A stretch of 64,000 bases of DNA from Abelmoschus esculentus (taxonomy: Eukaryota > Streptophyta > Magnoliopsida > Malvales > Malvaceae). A program made the position numbers and the translations under genes. The stretch spans positions 12,176,501 to 12,240,500 of the forward strand of contig JAUCBN010000025.1 of NCBI GenBank assembly GCA_035048815.1, written 5' to 3'. Of this stretch, positions 23,368 to 34,078 are shown piece after piece. Position 1 is the stretch's first letter; each line of letters begins with the position of its first letter. The notes under the pieces were generated by a model. That model did not search any database, was not told the origin of the DNA, and saw only the letters and a program-made list of their open reading frames with translations.

Positions 23368-25221
23368 ATGGCCAAGACGGGGAAAAATCAAGTTGCTAGC
23401 TCGACGGAGGTCGAGATCACGCAAGAGCAACAAGGGCGTGAGGAGGAAGTCGATCCCGCAATGCCAAGACCACGAGCCAAATCGAGGGATGTCAACTCTA
23501 GCTTGGAGTCGCGCTTGACTCACACGGAGGAAAGCATCAGGGGCGTGGGAGCCCAAGTAGACGACCTTCACCAACGAGTGGAAGGCCTTGAGGCGGAGGA
23601 TGCCGAGATCCACACGGCCATGAAGGTTATGATGTTAAAGCTAGAGGGGTCGATGCTCGGGGAGATAGGTAAAGTTAAGGACCTTCTCATGGGCGAGCTC
23701 TCAAAGGTAAGTGTTTCTCTCGACCAAGAGTTAGACAACCTTCGTGCCAAAGTTGAGGCACTACAAGATGAGGTGGCCTTGTGTAAACGTGCGATGGCCG
23801 CCGGGCCAAGCACTTCTTATGAATCAAGGAAGGTCGAGGTGCCCAAGACAAAGACCTTCTCCAGGACACGCAACGCAAAGAAAGTAGAAAACTTCCTCTA
23901 TGGCTTGGAGCAATATCTTGGAGCCATGGGCATAGTAGATGAGGCTTCCAAGATCCAAACCCCCACTTTGTATCTCACCGACACCGCCATGCTTTGGTGG
24001 AGGAGAAGGCGACTAGATGTTGAAAAAGGTACGTGCACCATCGCTACTCTCGATGATTTCAAGAAGGATCTTAAAAGGCAATTCTATCCAGAAAATGCCG
24101 AGGATGAGGCAAGGGCCCGTTTGCGACGATTAAAGCAATCAGGGAGCATTCGGGATTATGTCAAAGAGTTCACCAACTTAGTGCTCGAAATCCCTGATCT
24201 CTCCGAGAAGGACTCACTCTTTAACTTCATGGATGGGCTCCAATAATAGGCCATGTTCGAGCTAAGGCGTCGAGGAGTACAAACCCATGCCGATGCCATT
24301 GCCGTAGTCGAGAGTTTAATCGATTATTCTAGCCACAAGGAGCCCCACAAGCCGAAAGATAAGAAGAGTGTCCAAGGAAAAGGTGGGGGAGATAAGAGCC
24401 AACATAAGGAGAGCCATCGTGACGACCACCCACCTAAGCCCAAGGATTCATCCTCGTGGAAAAGCAAAGACAAGGGAAAGTTTAAAGATAACCGTGGGTC
24501 AAAGAGGGCACCGTCCAGCAAATGCTTCATCTGTGACGGGGATCATTGGATCCGGGAGTGCCCCCAAAGACAAGCCTTTAACTCACTCCTTGCAAAGCAT
24601 CGAGATGGTTGCGATACCAACAAAGAGGACGAAGGTGTCCAGATGGGGTCCTTACAACTTCTTAACGTGCTTCAGTCCTCCCCAAAGACTGAAGCCAAAG
24701 GCTTGCTCCATGTGGACGTTACCATCAATGGAAAAGCATCAAAAGCCATGCTAGACACAGGTGCGTCCCACAACTTTATCTCGCTTGAAGAGGCCAAAAG
24801 GTTGGGTCTCAAGGCATTGGGAGGAGGAAGCTCCATTAACGCAGTTAACTCTGCCGCCCGACCCATTCATGGTATTGCCCGAGGGGTCAAGACCAACGTG
24901 GGCTCATGGTCGGGTCACATAGATTTTTCAGTCGTGTCCATGGACGACTTTAAGATTGTTCTAGGACTCGAGTTCCTAGACTAAGTCAAGGCATTTCCTA
25001 TCCCATTCGCCAACACGATGTGCATCATCGATGGCAACCAAGGTTGCATGGTGCCAACGACTAGGGCCACCAAGCAAGACACCAAGGTGCTTTCGGCACT
25101 TCAATTTAAGAAGGACATCAGACGAAACGAGGAGAGCTATCTAGCAATCCTTAGTGAGTATGACGATGAGGAGGTCAAACCCGATAGTGCCAATACCAAA
25201 AGAGGTAGCCCAAGTGCTTGA
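23368..25221 (+). pseudogene. Gag-protease of chromovirus D
   Basis: The first in-frame ATG is at 23368 (MAKTGKNQ). An N-terminal coiled-coil-like region follows (LTHTEESIRGVGAQVDDLHQ; then DNLRAKVEALQDEVAL). The capsid core includes NFLYGLEQYLGAMGIVDEAS, YLTDTAMLWWRRR and FKKDLKRQFYP. Two consecutive stops (TAA TAG) at 24244-24249 break Gag before ELRRRGVQTHADAI. A basic lysine-rich linker precedes the zinc knuckle CFICDGDHWIREC (CX2CX3HX4C) at about 24523. The aspartic protease has LDTGASHNFISLEEA near 24750 and ends LGLEFLD followed by a stop at 24982. Coding continues to about 25180, where the frame shifts into RT. The active-site DTGA is intact. Confidence 0.85.
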
Positions 25222-26550
25222 AGAATTCAGGGACGTTGCACTACCGGAGCTACCCAAAAAATTACCACCAAGAAGGGAGGTGGGCCATAAGATTAAGCTA
25301 GAGCCAGGAACAAAGCCACCAGCCATGAGTGCTTATCGCATGGCACCCCCTGAATTGGAGGAATTAAGGAAGCAACTAAAATGATTACTCGATTCAGGGT
25401 TCATCCAGCCATCCAAGGCACCATATGGGGCACCAGTCCTTTTCCAAAAGAAGAAGGATGGCTCATTAAGGATGTGCATAGATTATCGGGCTCTCAACAA
25501 GGTAACTATCAAGAACAAGTATCCCATCCCTTTGATCTCCGATCTCTTTGATTAGCTCGGTCATGCTCGCTACTTTACCAAGCTAGACCTTCGTTCGGGA
25601 TACTACGAAGTGCGCATAGCGGAAGGCGATGAGCCAAAGACCACTTGCGTCATGAGGTATGGTTCTTACGAGTTCTTAGTCATGCCCTTCGAACTAACCA
25701 ATGTCCCAGCTACATTTTTCACCTTGATAAACAAGCTATTTCATCCATAACTTGATCATTTCGTGGTCGTCTACCTTGACTACATAGTGGTGTATAGCAA
25801 AACCTTAGAGGAACATGTCGAGCATCTAAGGGAAGTGCTTAAGGTTCGATGGGAGAACCAGCTATACATCAAGAAAGAAAAGTGTTCCTTCGCTAAGCCG
25901 GAGGTAAACTTCTTGGGACATATGATCAAGGATGGAAAACTTATGATGGAGGATGGTAAGGTGCGTGCCATCCAAGATTGGGAACCACCCACCAAGGTAC
26001 ACGAGTTAAGATCATTCCTTGGGTTGGTGAATCACTATAACTGATTCATCAAAAGCTACTCCGCAAGGGCTACACCGCTCACCGAACTTCTTAAGAAAAA
26101 CAAGTTGTGGGTGTGGACACCAAAGTTTCAAGAGGCCTTTGAAGATTTAAAGAAGGCTATTAGAGAGGAGCCGGTGGTTAGCCTACCCGACCACACCAAG
26201 CTATACGAGGTTCACACCAATGCTTCGTACTTTGCCATCGGAGGAGTTCTCATGCAAGATGGGCATCCGATTTCTTATGAGAGTCGGAAGCTCAATGATA
26301 CCGAAAGGCTCTACATCGTTCAAGAAAAAGAAATAACCGCAATCATTCATTGTCTTAGGATGTGGAGACATTATCTTCTTGGGTCAAAGTTTCTGATCTT
26401 AACTAACAACATCGCAACAAGCTACTTCCAGACCTAAAAGAAGCTAAGTCCAAAGCAAGAAAGGTGGCAAGACTTCCTGGCCGAGTTTGATTATTTCATG
26501 CAATACAAGCCGGGAAAAACTAATGTGGTCGTAGATGCATTAAGCCGTAA
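25154..26550 (+). pseudogene. Reverse transcriptase-RNase H of chromovirus D
   Basis: RT begins with PKKLPPRREVGHKIKLEPG and YRMAPPELEELRKQLK, then [20 protein letters not shown] and [11 protein letters not shown]. The active-site motif, normally YLDD, reads YLDY (VVYLDYIVVYSK, near 25780), so the second catalytic Asp is lost. Stops occur at 25381, 25552, 25748, 26042 and 26435. The RNase H motif usually HTDAS reads HTNAS near 26215, so a catalytic Asp is also changed. The connection QEKEITAIIHCLRMWRHYLL and the terminal DALSRNAKLAA are well kept. Several stops fit C-to-T changes of Gln or Arg codons. Confidence 0.9.
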
Positions 26551-28054
26551 TGCAAAGCTTGCTGCTATGAGCAAACTCACCAGCCCACTCCTTCAAAGGA
26601 TCAAGGAAGGGTTGCAACAAGAAGCACTCGCCCAAACTATCATTGCCTTGGTGAATGAGGGCAAGACCCGACGGTTCTGGTTAAGTGATGGCCTACTCTA
26701 CACCAAGGGTAACCGTCTTTATGTGCCGAGGTGGGGCAACTTGCGAAAAGATATAATCAAGGAGTGTCATGATTCTTTCTGGGTGGGCCGCCTAGGTATG
26801 CGACGCACCCTTGCACTTTTAAAGGCATCTTATTATTGGCCCCGTATGCTCGATGCCGTCGAGGAATATGTAAGGACTTGCCTTGTATGCCAACAAGACA
26901 AGATTGTCCAACACAAGCCCGGGGGACTTTTAGACACTCTACCCATCCCGGAGAAGCCTTGGGAAAGTGTCTCCATGGAATTTTTCACTTGCTTGCCAAA
27001 GTCCGAGAGATTTGGAAGCATCATCGTCTTTGTGGATCGGTTTAGCAAATATACCACTTTCATAGCCGCACCCGCCGATTGCACAGCCGAGGAGACAGCT
27101 AGTCTTTTCATTCGCAACGTGGTCAAGCTTTGGGGCATCCCATCAAACATTATAAGTGATCGAGACCCTCGCTTCACAGGAAGGTTTTGGATGGAATTGT
27201 TCAAGATGCTTGGGTACGACTTAAACTTCTCCATAAGTTTCCACCCCCAAAGCGATGGGCAAACCGAGAGGGTCAATGCACTATTGGAGTTATACTTAAG
27301 ACACTACGTGAGTGCTAATCAAAAATATTGGGCCAAGCTCTTAGATGTGGCACAATTCTCTTACAACTTGCAAAAGAGCGAGGCTACCAACAATAGTCCC
27401 TTCGAGATCGTCTTGGGGCAACAATCATCCACTCCGCTCTCCCTTGCCACAAGCTATGAGGGGAAGAGCCCAGCGGCATTCAAGTTCGCCAAGTTATGGC
27501 ACGAGCAAAATGAGTTAGCCTGAGCCGCACTTCACAAGGCTGCCAAGAAAATGAAGAAATGGGCTTACTCAAGACGGAGGCACATGGAGTTCAAGGAAGG
27601 GGACCTTGTCATGCTTAAACTCTTGCCCCAACAATTCAAAGTCTTTCGCAAGGTGCATAAGGGACTTGTCCGCAAATACGAGGGACTGTTTCAAGTACTC
27701 AAACGTGTGGGCAAGGTATCTTACAAGCTCCAATTACCTCCAAGGCTTAAGATTCACCCTATCTTCCATGTTAGTTTGTTAAAGCCCTATCATGAAGACA
27801 TGGAAGATCCTTCGAGAGGCATATCCAATCGAGCACCCACAGCCGTCATCATTTCCTTTAACAAGGAAGTTGAGGAAGTGTTAGCAGATCGGGTCATTCG
27901 ACGGAGAGGCGTCCTAAGCTACAAGGAAAACTTCATCAAGTGGAAGGGGATACCAATCACCGAGGCAAGTTAGGAAACGGAGGAATCACTATGGCAATTC
28001 AAAGACCAACTTGCTCAATTTGATCAAGGCGCGGCTAGGGCGTCACGAGCTTAG
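26551..28054 (+). pseudogene. Integrase with chromodomain-like tail of chromovirus D
   Basis: The zinc-binding segment has ECHDSFWVGRLGMRRTLALL and CLVCQQDK; the second His of the usual HxxxxH pair is Arg. The core has WESVSMEFFTCLPKSERFGS (usual catalytic D in MDF is E), DRFSKYTTFIAAP, ISDRDPRF and SFHPQSDGQTERVN with its Glu. A stop at 27521 follows NELA. The C-terminal part has KEGDLVMLKLLPQQFK and IFHVSLLKPYHED. It ends in a chromodomain-like tail (VLADRVIRRRGVLSYKENF, then IKWKGIP) whose Trp after EAS is a TAG stop at 27970. The tail in chromoviruses guides insertion into heterochromatin. Confidence 0.85.
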
Positions 28055-28065
28055 GTAGGGGAGAA
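28053..28065 (+). other. Polypurine tract of chromovirus D
   Basis: The purine-rich run AGGTAGGGGAGAA lies immediately before the 3' LTR start TGTCACC. Confidence 0.75.
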
Positions 28066-28663
28066 TGTCACCACCCACTTCTTTTCCCATAAGTCCAACT
28101 GAGGTTTTGGTCATCCTTGGGCCATTTTGTAGCATGCAAGCACCAAGGAAGGCACTTGAAGGATCTAGGACGGCCAAGCACAACCCACATTGTTCTAGAA
28201 AGGTCCAGGACATTCTACCCAAGTCTAGACCCACCCGGGAGGACCTAGAAGGCTTAGGAAGGCTCGGGACTACTCCGGAAGACCCTGGAGTTCTCTAGAA
28301 GATTTTGGATATATGTGGATATGTATACACACTTGTAGATTTCTCTAAAGACAAGTTAGTGCTTCTAGATATTTTAGGAGGCAACATTGTAGCCGTTGGA
28401 TCAAATAGATCCTAGCCGTCCATTCGGGAGGTGGGTGCCTATAAATAGGGTCACCCCCTTGATTTTGCAACACACTTAGCAATTGAAAGCATACTTGTAA
28501 AGTATTCTTAAGAGCTTAATACAAAGCACTCTTCTTAATTCCTTTGTCTTCTCTTGTCTTTCTTTAGCCAAACCATCAAGTAAGGTCAAGCAAGGCTTGT
28601 TAGCATAGCTCGGGAGTTGCTAACGCCGCACGGATTGAGTTTGAGAAAATTAAGTCCGTGACA
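28066..28663 (+). repeat. 3' LTR of chromovirus D
   Basis: It is about 96 percent identical by eye to 22736-23332 and ends AGTCCGTGACA. The short open frame across 28065-28298 is LTR sequence. Confidence 0.9.
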
Positions 28664-29131
28664 TTAGGCTCTCTAGATAGCAATCTGGAACCCTAAGTAT
28701 CAAAAGTTTGACAATTCAAAAACAAGTTTGAATGTTAGAAAGTTCTAAAATGAACCAAATAAAAGAAAATCTCTCATGTATAATTTTATTTCAAAGTGCC
28801 TAACTTTGTGTTTAAAAAATTAAGGAAATATATAGGAGAGGAAGAACTTGGACGAAATTTGAACTTGTGGCCATAATTTTAAACAAAAATAACTTAAAAA
28901 TTACTATCGTAGGCGTCATTTAATTTCATACACTTGTTTTGGCACATAAAACACATTTAACATGTCTTAAATGTTTGAATTTTGAAAGAAAACCACTCAT
29001 TCTCATCTCTTTGGATATTTTGGTGTGTAAGAGCAAGGGCCTTATTTGGATTCCATACTTTTACACGTCTAATAAGACCTGCTGGCAAATCCTCCAGATC
29101 AGATTGTGCTTGTATAGATGTGCTCACATCA

Positions 29132-29387
29132 CTTGTCGATCAAGTAACGGTTTTGGTGAGTGGATTATGAGGGATATCGATTTGAAAGTGTTTTAAATGT
29201 GTTCTCAAAGGTTTAGGGGTGTAGGGAAGGTTTGAAAAAACACCATATACTCTGAATTAAGTTTTAAGTATTGCTTTCTTAAAGGTTCTCATATTATGCA
29301 TTGTTTTTACAAAGTTATTTGTCATGCTCTTATTGAGTTGTGCATATTGGTCCTCTTTGTGTAGTGCTATAAATTATGCAAACATAT
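29132..29387 (+). repeat. LTR A, middle part
   Basis: Resumes LTR A after element B. TTTTGGTGAGTGGATT and GGTGTAGGGAAGG match 3970-4050 of the sister LTR. It is cut at 29388 by the next element. Confidence 0.65.
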
Positions 29388-31602
29388 GTGCAAGTATACA
29401 CAGTCATACAAGTAATAAAGGGTGAGTGAGTATCGTTCCCACGAGGATCAGGGTAAAGTGTAAGTCAACTTTGTCAAGGCAAAAAGGTGATACTAAATAA
29501 AAGGAAAATAAATAAGATGATATAAACAAATGAAAATGTGTATGTACGGTGAAGGTGTAATGGTGAAATGTTATGACAATTTCAGAATGCAAGCAACCAA
29601 AATATGTCAAGGCAAAATGGACTGTATGGTGGTGGCACAATAGATGTATGAAGGTGGTGTGTAAAGAGTATGGTAATGTGATTTCAAGTAAACAGAGGAA
29701 ACACTTTGTAAATGGCAAGGCAAAAGCGAAATAAGAGAACACAAGTGAGCAATATGATGTAATGATCCTCGATTGATGAGCCTTACTGGGAATGATTGAT
29801 GGGGGTTCTTATGGACTTCTTAACCTCACTCCTATGAACAACTAGCTACTATGTAGTCTATTCACTCGATAGAGGTTTTTAAGGTGCTCTCGCTTTCTCG
29901 AGTCAAAGGAACCTGACAGTCTAAAATGCCACAACATCTCCTCTCGGTCTCAGCAGTGACATCTATCATATCGATAAAGCATACTCCTTTTAGTCGTTGA
30001 AACCCTCACTTAAGTCTCTCTCGAGCACCTAAGGTCATATTAGGCTCTATTTACATTCTAGAACCCATTGCTCACGTAGATCCTCCCTTAGTTTCTCTCG
30101 AACACTAAGGATCTATGGTTAGGTTTCTCTCGAACACCTAGCGTGCATCTAAACAAAGGACACTCTCATGTCTCTTACAGTGCTTAAATGATTAAACACA
30201 ATGAGCAAAGCAAATAAACAAACACATAATAGTCTAGAATATTCATAAAAAGATAAAGAGTTAACCATCCATAAAAACATGAACCAAAATAAAGCAAATA
30301 CATGGTGGTGTGAAAGAGTTTAAGAGCAAATATCATCCACAAATATCATCCTTAAATCATCCACATAAAACCTCTCAAAAATATATATAAAAATAAAGTA
30401 AAGGGAAAGGTTGGAAGACACCCTTAGTGCGCGCTATCGCTGGCTTCTTCGACCACCATGGGACGCCTTAGCGTGCTAGCCCCTCTTGGGTGCCTAGAAC
30501 GTCAGTCCATTCAAGTTCTATCAATGGAGGGACCCTTCAGATGGTGGTTGGGGAAGCAAGGTGGAAGCTTTCTCCGTCGCCTTTATCTCTCCTTGTGCCT
30601 CGAAATCTGCCCCCAAAGGTCTCTCTTAAAAATTAAAAAGGCTGCCCCTTTATTAGGTCACCTATCCTTATATAATGGAGGGTGAAAACCCTAGGGTTTA
30701 GGGAAATTCCCTATTTCACCCCCCATTCACGTGATGGCATTTCTGACATGGTGAAAGTGATCCCCCCAAGGTTGTTACAGCCAGCCTGTAGAGCACTAGC
30801 TGACACTCTTTTGTAAAATATCTTCTTGTCTTTTTGTGCAGCACAGGAGGTCTCCATATTTGCCGTGGCATTTTTTCTTTGCTATCCTTATGAAAATGCC
30901 ATGAAAAATCTCCCTTGCACCCAGCTTTGCTTTATCTGCACAACATCAGCCAAAAGCACGACCTTCCCTGTAAAATAGCACATATTACCACACCATAAAT
31001 GCCAAGGCATATCTATCAACTAAATGCAATGTTATGATCCTAAATGCATCTAAATGCTCATGTATGCACTTAAAGACACTCAATAACTTAAGTAAAAGTG
31101 CTTTAAATATAGCCTTTTTGCGGAGTTATCACCCCCCAAACTTAAGCTATTGCTTGTCCTCAAGAAATGGATAGCAACTAGTAGAGACAAAATGTCATTA
31201 CAATGTTCAGGATCAAGACAAGCATATGGTCAGAGTTTCAGCCCTCGGAAATGTCATGGCATAAACATATAAGACTCGAGGAAATTTCAAGAATGCTACT
31301 CTAGGACAAGATCAGATGCGAGTGTGTGTGTGCGTAAGTGTATCCAATCTATGCTTAGCTAACTTAGAAAAATTCTAAAGAAGTTCATTATCCTAGCAAA
31401 ACATGTTTACTCCTTTAAGCACAACTTTAATATTACCCATATATATAATATTTTTTTTCTTTCTTTTTTTCATTTTTTTAAACACTGCTACGAGGGGAGC
31501 CAACCTGCCACACTACCTTTTACTCATGCCATAGCTGTCATTATTAAAACTCAATAACTTAAGTAAAAAGGCTTTGAATATAACCTTTTTGCGGAGTTAT
31601 CA
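29388..31602 (-). mobile_element. Truncated Athila/Tat-type LTR element
   Basis: Flanked by CATAT at 29383-29387 and 31603-31607. On the minus strand the order is a 5' LTR stub of about 55 bp (31602-31548, starting TGATAACTCCGC), a 0.4-kb internal remnant, PPT, and a 3' LTR of 1744 bp (31131-29388) also starting TGATAACTCCGC. The LTR end carries CCTCGTGGGAACGATACTCA and GTATACTTGCAC, a motif pair shared with the LTR at 49997-51567. A purine/pyrimidine-rich segment with CTCTCGAACACCTA words lies at 30010-30150. No protein-coding remnant is recognisable. Confidence 0.7.
31132..31146 (-). other. Polypurine tract of the truncated Athila/Tat element
   Basis: The minus strand reads CTTAAGTTTGGGGGG directly before TGATAACTCC. 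This marks the 3' LTR boundary. Confidence 0.75.
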
Positions 31603-32370
31603 CATATGTGATTATGCATGCATTTTAATGCTCGTGAGACTTTTTTTTAAAAAATTATATGTACATGATGCTCCCACTATTTAGTTTTGAAAACATGAGA
31701 AAAGTAGTTTTTACCGATTTATGCATTTAATGCATGTATTGGTGGGATGCATGAATTTATTTCACTGTTTTTAACTCAAAACTTGAGCATTGGTTTTGTT
31801 TTTAGTGTTGGTACTAAGGATGATGAAACGTGGATAAGTTTATCGATCAATAGGATGGTAGTGCACTAACTGTATAAAATGCGTACGTGTGAAATTCCTT
31901 AGTGATGCATTAAGGGGAGCTAATGTTGCGCGGCTAAAGGGACTTTATCGTATTTGGATTTGCTAACTAACCTAGACACTAAGGTGTGTTTGGCATGGTG
32001 CATTAGACCTCCATGTAACTTCGTTCAAGGGACCGAACGAGAGTCCGTTTATCCCAACGATTAGAGGTAACACTATTCGGATCACAAATACTAATATGGT
32101 TGAAAGGCAAGTGTTTTTAACTATTACTTTACAAAGGGAATTGCATGAGCTCTTTGTTTTAGACAAAGATTTTGTTTGAGCTTTGCTATTGGTAGCATGT
32201 AAGACTTGGGTTGTGCTTCATAAGCATGGTTTTAAAAAAGGTTTTGTGTCTTGTGAGCCATGGACACTTGCTGATTTTTATATGGTGGCATTAATGGCCA
32301 TGAATATTTTACTTTAAGAGCATGACTTGGTTTTTATTGACTTTGGATTTTAAGGGTTGCATTACAAGTT
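31603..32370 (+). repeat. LTR A, right part
   Basis: Shares AAAACTTGAGCATT, GTGAAATTCCTTAGTGATGCAT and TTTATCCCAACGATTAGA with 5760-6140 of the sister LTR. Homology fades near 32370 before a recognisable LTR terminus, so the end was lost or has decayed. Confidence 0.6.
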
Positions 32371-32467
32371 ATTTTAAATGTGTTGATTCTAATTTAAATG
32401 ACTCTATCTTTATATCTACATACATATTTTTTCATATTATTTTTTACATGTATAAATAAGATTTTAA

Positions 32468-32538
<71 letters not shown>

Positions 32539-32553
32539 CATCATCATCATCAT
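32468..32553. repeat. (ATT)n then (CAT)n microsatellite
   Basis: About 23 ATT units run uninterrupted to 32538, followed by about five CAT/TCA units. The repeat is likely to vary in length between individuals. Confidence 0.95.
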
Positions 32554-33700
32554 ATACCTTAGGTATGAATATGTCGTTTCATTAAATTACAAGTCTCGTT
32601 AAATTTTTTTTCTTATCTATAAAATGCCAAAACGAGATAAAAATAATAATAAATTAAATACAATAACATAAATACATAAATTAAAAAATATAAAATAATT
32701 TAAATAATATAAATAAAAATTGTATTAAATTAAATAAAAAATAAATATAGAAAGTGATCATATTGTAAAGAAATGAAAATTAAAGGTAAAAATGATAAAA
32801 AAAGAGAAGATAAGACTAAAATAAAACTGAAAATAAAACTACAGGGACTAAATGTGTAATTAGACTTTGAAAATTTTCAATTTTTCGATTTTTCGAGTAA
32901 CTCGAACTTTGAAAATTTGAACTCGACTCGAAATCGAAATTTTTTCGAGTTATTCGATTTGACTTGAATAACTCGACTCGAATAATTCGAAATTGAAAAA
33001 AAAAACGATTTTTTTCAATTCGAGTCGAGTTTTACTCACCCCTAACTAAACATATGTTATAAAATATTTAAAATGACAATTTAATATTAAAAAAATATTT
33101 TATTTTATTGAAAAATTAAAAAAAAATGGTATAGTGGAAAATATTCTTAATAAAAGTTGTTGAGTTTTTCAAAAGAATAACTTAAAGTGATATAATATTA
33201 AATAAAAAAATAGTCTAAGGGAATATTATTTTTTATTTTCATAAAATATTAGTAATATTTAAAAATTTATTAGTAATATTTATTTACTTAATATTAATAT
33301 AATATTTAAAATATATCTATTAATAAGTTACTAATGATTTTTTGGATAAATAAGTTTCAAATGATTTATAATTAATAATATTTAAATTATTTTAATTATA
33401 TAATATTTTATTAATAAATTATAATATAATATTTTATTTTTAATAATATATAATTATTATTATTTATTTTTGATAACAAGACTAGAATTATAATGGTTTA
33501 CGACGGTTATTTTTTTTTTAATTTGAATATAGAGAGTCACATTTTCTAAAAACGTAACAGAAAATATTCATCGAACTTAAAAAAAAAATTCAACACACAA
33601 CCTTGCATTGCGATATGCATAATCGGTACTTAATAGTAATTAATAATTTACAAAAAAAGCCACGTACTATTATATTCTGTAAAAGGTGGATAAATTATCA
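32554..33700. other. AT-rich region with CGAGTT-rich repeat end
   Basis: No gene is visible. Positions 32880-33046 are rich in CTCGAGT/ACTCGA words and end TTACTCACCCCTAAC. On the other strand this reads TAGGGGTGAG, a common terminus of plant hAT-like repeats. The partner end is not recognisable. The rest is poly-A/T rich. Confidence 0.4.
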
Positions 33701-33890
33701 GAACAAAAATTCTCTGTCTCTTTTTTGTGCCTCCTTTGATTTTTTAAAAAAAATAATTTTAAACCCTAAACCTTTATTTTTTATATCCTAAATCCTAAAC
33801 CTTACCCCTTAAAATATACACCCTATAAACCCTCTAATTTGAAATGGGGGCATAAATGAAGGTATAAAAAGGGGTAGACGATTTGTACCC
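33701..33890. mobile_element. Mutator-like MITE, 190 bp
   Basis: Flanked by a perfect 9-bp duplication AAATTATCA at 33692-33700 and 33891-33899, the size typical of Mutator-like elements. The ends are imperfect inverted repeats (ACAAAAATTCTCTGTCTC against ACAAATCGTCTACCCC read inward). The interior is made of CCCTAAACC/CCTAAATCC words. It is related to the two copies at 52326-52851. It lies about 0.2 kb beyond the PEPCK stop codon. Confidence 0.75.
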
Positions 33891-34078
33891 AAATTATCAT
33901 GGTATTATATTGTATCGTTTTGTTGTTCACTACAGTTAAATGATTGACTAAAAGTATCTTTACTATATATCCCAACAAAGGACTTACATGTTTATGCTGC
34001 AGACAAAATTATATTTTGAACATTCAATTGTTGTGGTATTAGTATGGCAATTTCTTGGCTTCTTCATTGGTTAAGAAA

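Larger units (their letters stand above)
22736..28663 (+). mobile_element. Chromovirus D (Ty3/gypsy, Galadriel-like), near full length
   Basis: A 5928-bp element with LTRs of 597 and 598 bp, TGTCAC...GTGACA ends, PBS, Gag, protease, RT, RNase H, integrase, a chromodomain-like tail and PPT in the usual order. A 4-bp TTAG flank is visible at 22732-22735 and 28664-28667, and the uninterrupted host sequence exists at 15540-15560. It inserted into the 5' LTR of B. It has at least nine in-frame stops, one frameshift and altered catalytic residues, so it cannot encode a working polyprotein. Galadriel is my guess from LTR ends and protein feel; chromovirus is firmer. Confidence 0.85.
13077..29131 (-). 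mobile_element. Ty3/gypsy element B, with three nested insertions
   Basis: B's left edge TGATATGAGG (13077) matches the left edge of its other LTR TGATACGAGG (22377). Its right LTR edges GCTCAAATCA (19002) and GCTCACATCA (29131) also match. The flanks CTTAT (13072-13076) and CTTGT (29132-29136) are a near-perfect target duplication. The order on the minus strand is 5' LTR (29131-22377), PBS, gag, RNase H-integrase remnant, PPT and 3' LTR (19002-13077). Protease and most of RT are deleted. Insertions inside are LTR C1 (13150-15298), solo LTR C2 (16039-18539) and chromovirus D (22736-28663). Confidence 0.8.
22377..29131 (-). repeat. 5' LTR of element B, split by chromovirus D
   Basis: LTR sequence is at 22377-22735 and 28668-29131, about 0.82 kb. 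It aligns with the other LTR across the D insertion point (GTCAAAGGACTTAG). About 0.5 kb is deleted near 29070 relative to the other LTR, where ACACGTCTAATAAGACC joins two segments. Confidence 0.7.

Noticed and set aside
26833..27276. 147-codon minus frame
   Set aside because: Antisense shadow of the chromovirus integrase.
29404..29742. 112-codon minus frame
   Set aside because: It lies wholly within an Athila/Tat LTR and shows no protein family.
32468..32553. Poly-Asn or poly-Tyr coding region
   Set aside because: A pure ATT microsatellite without flanking coding sequence.
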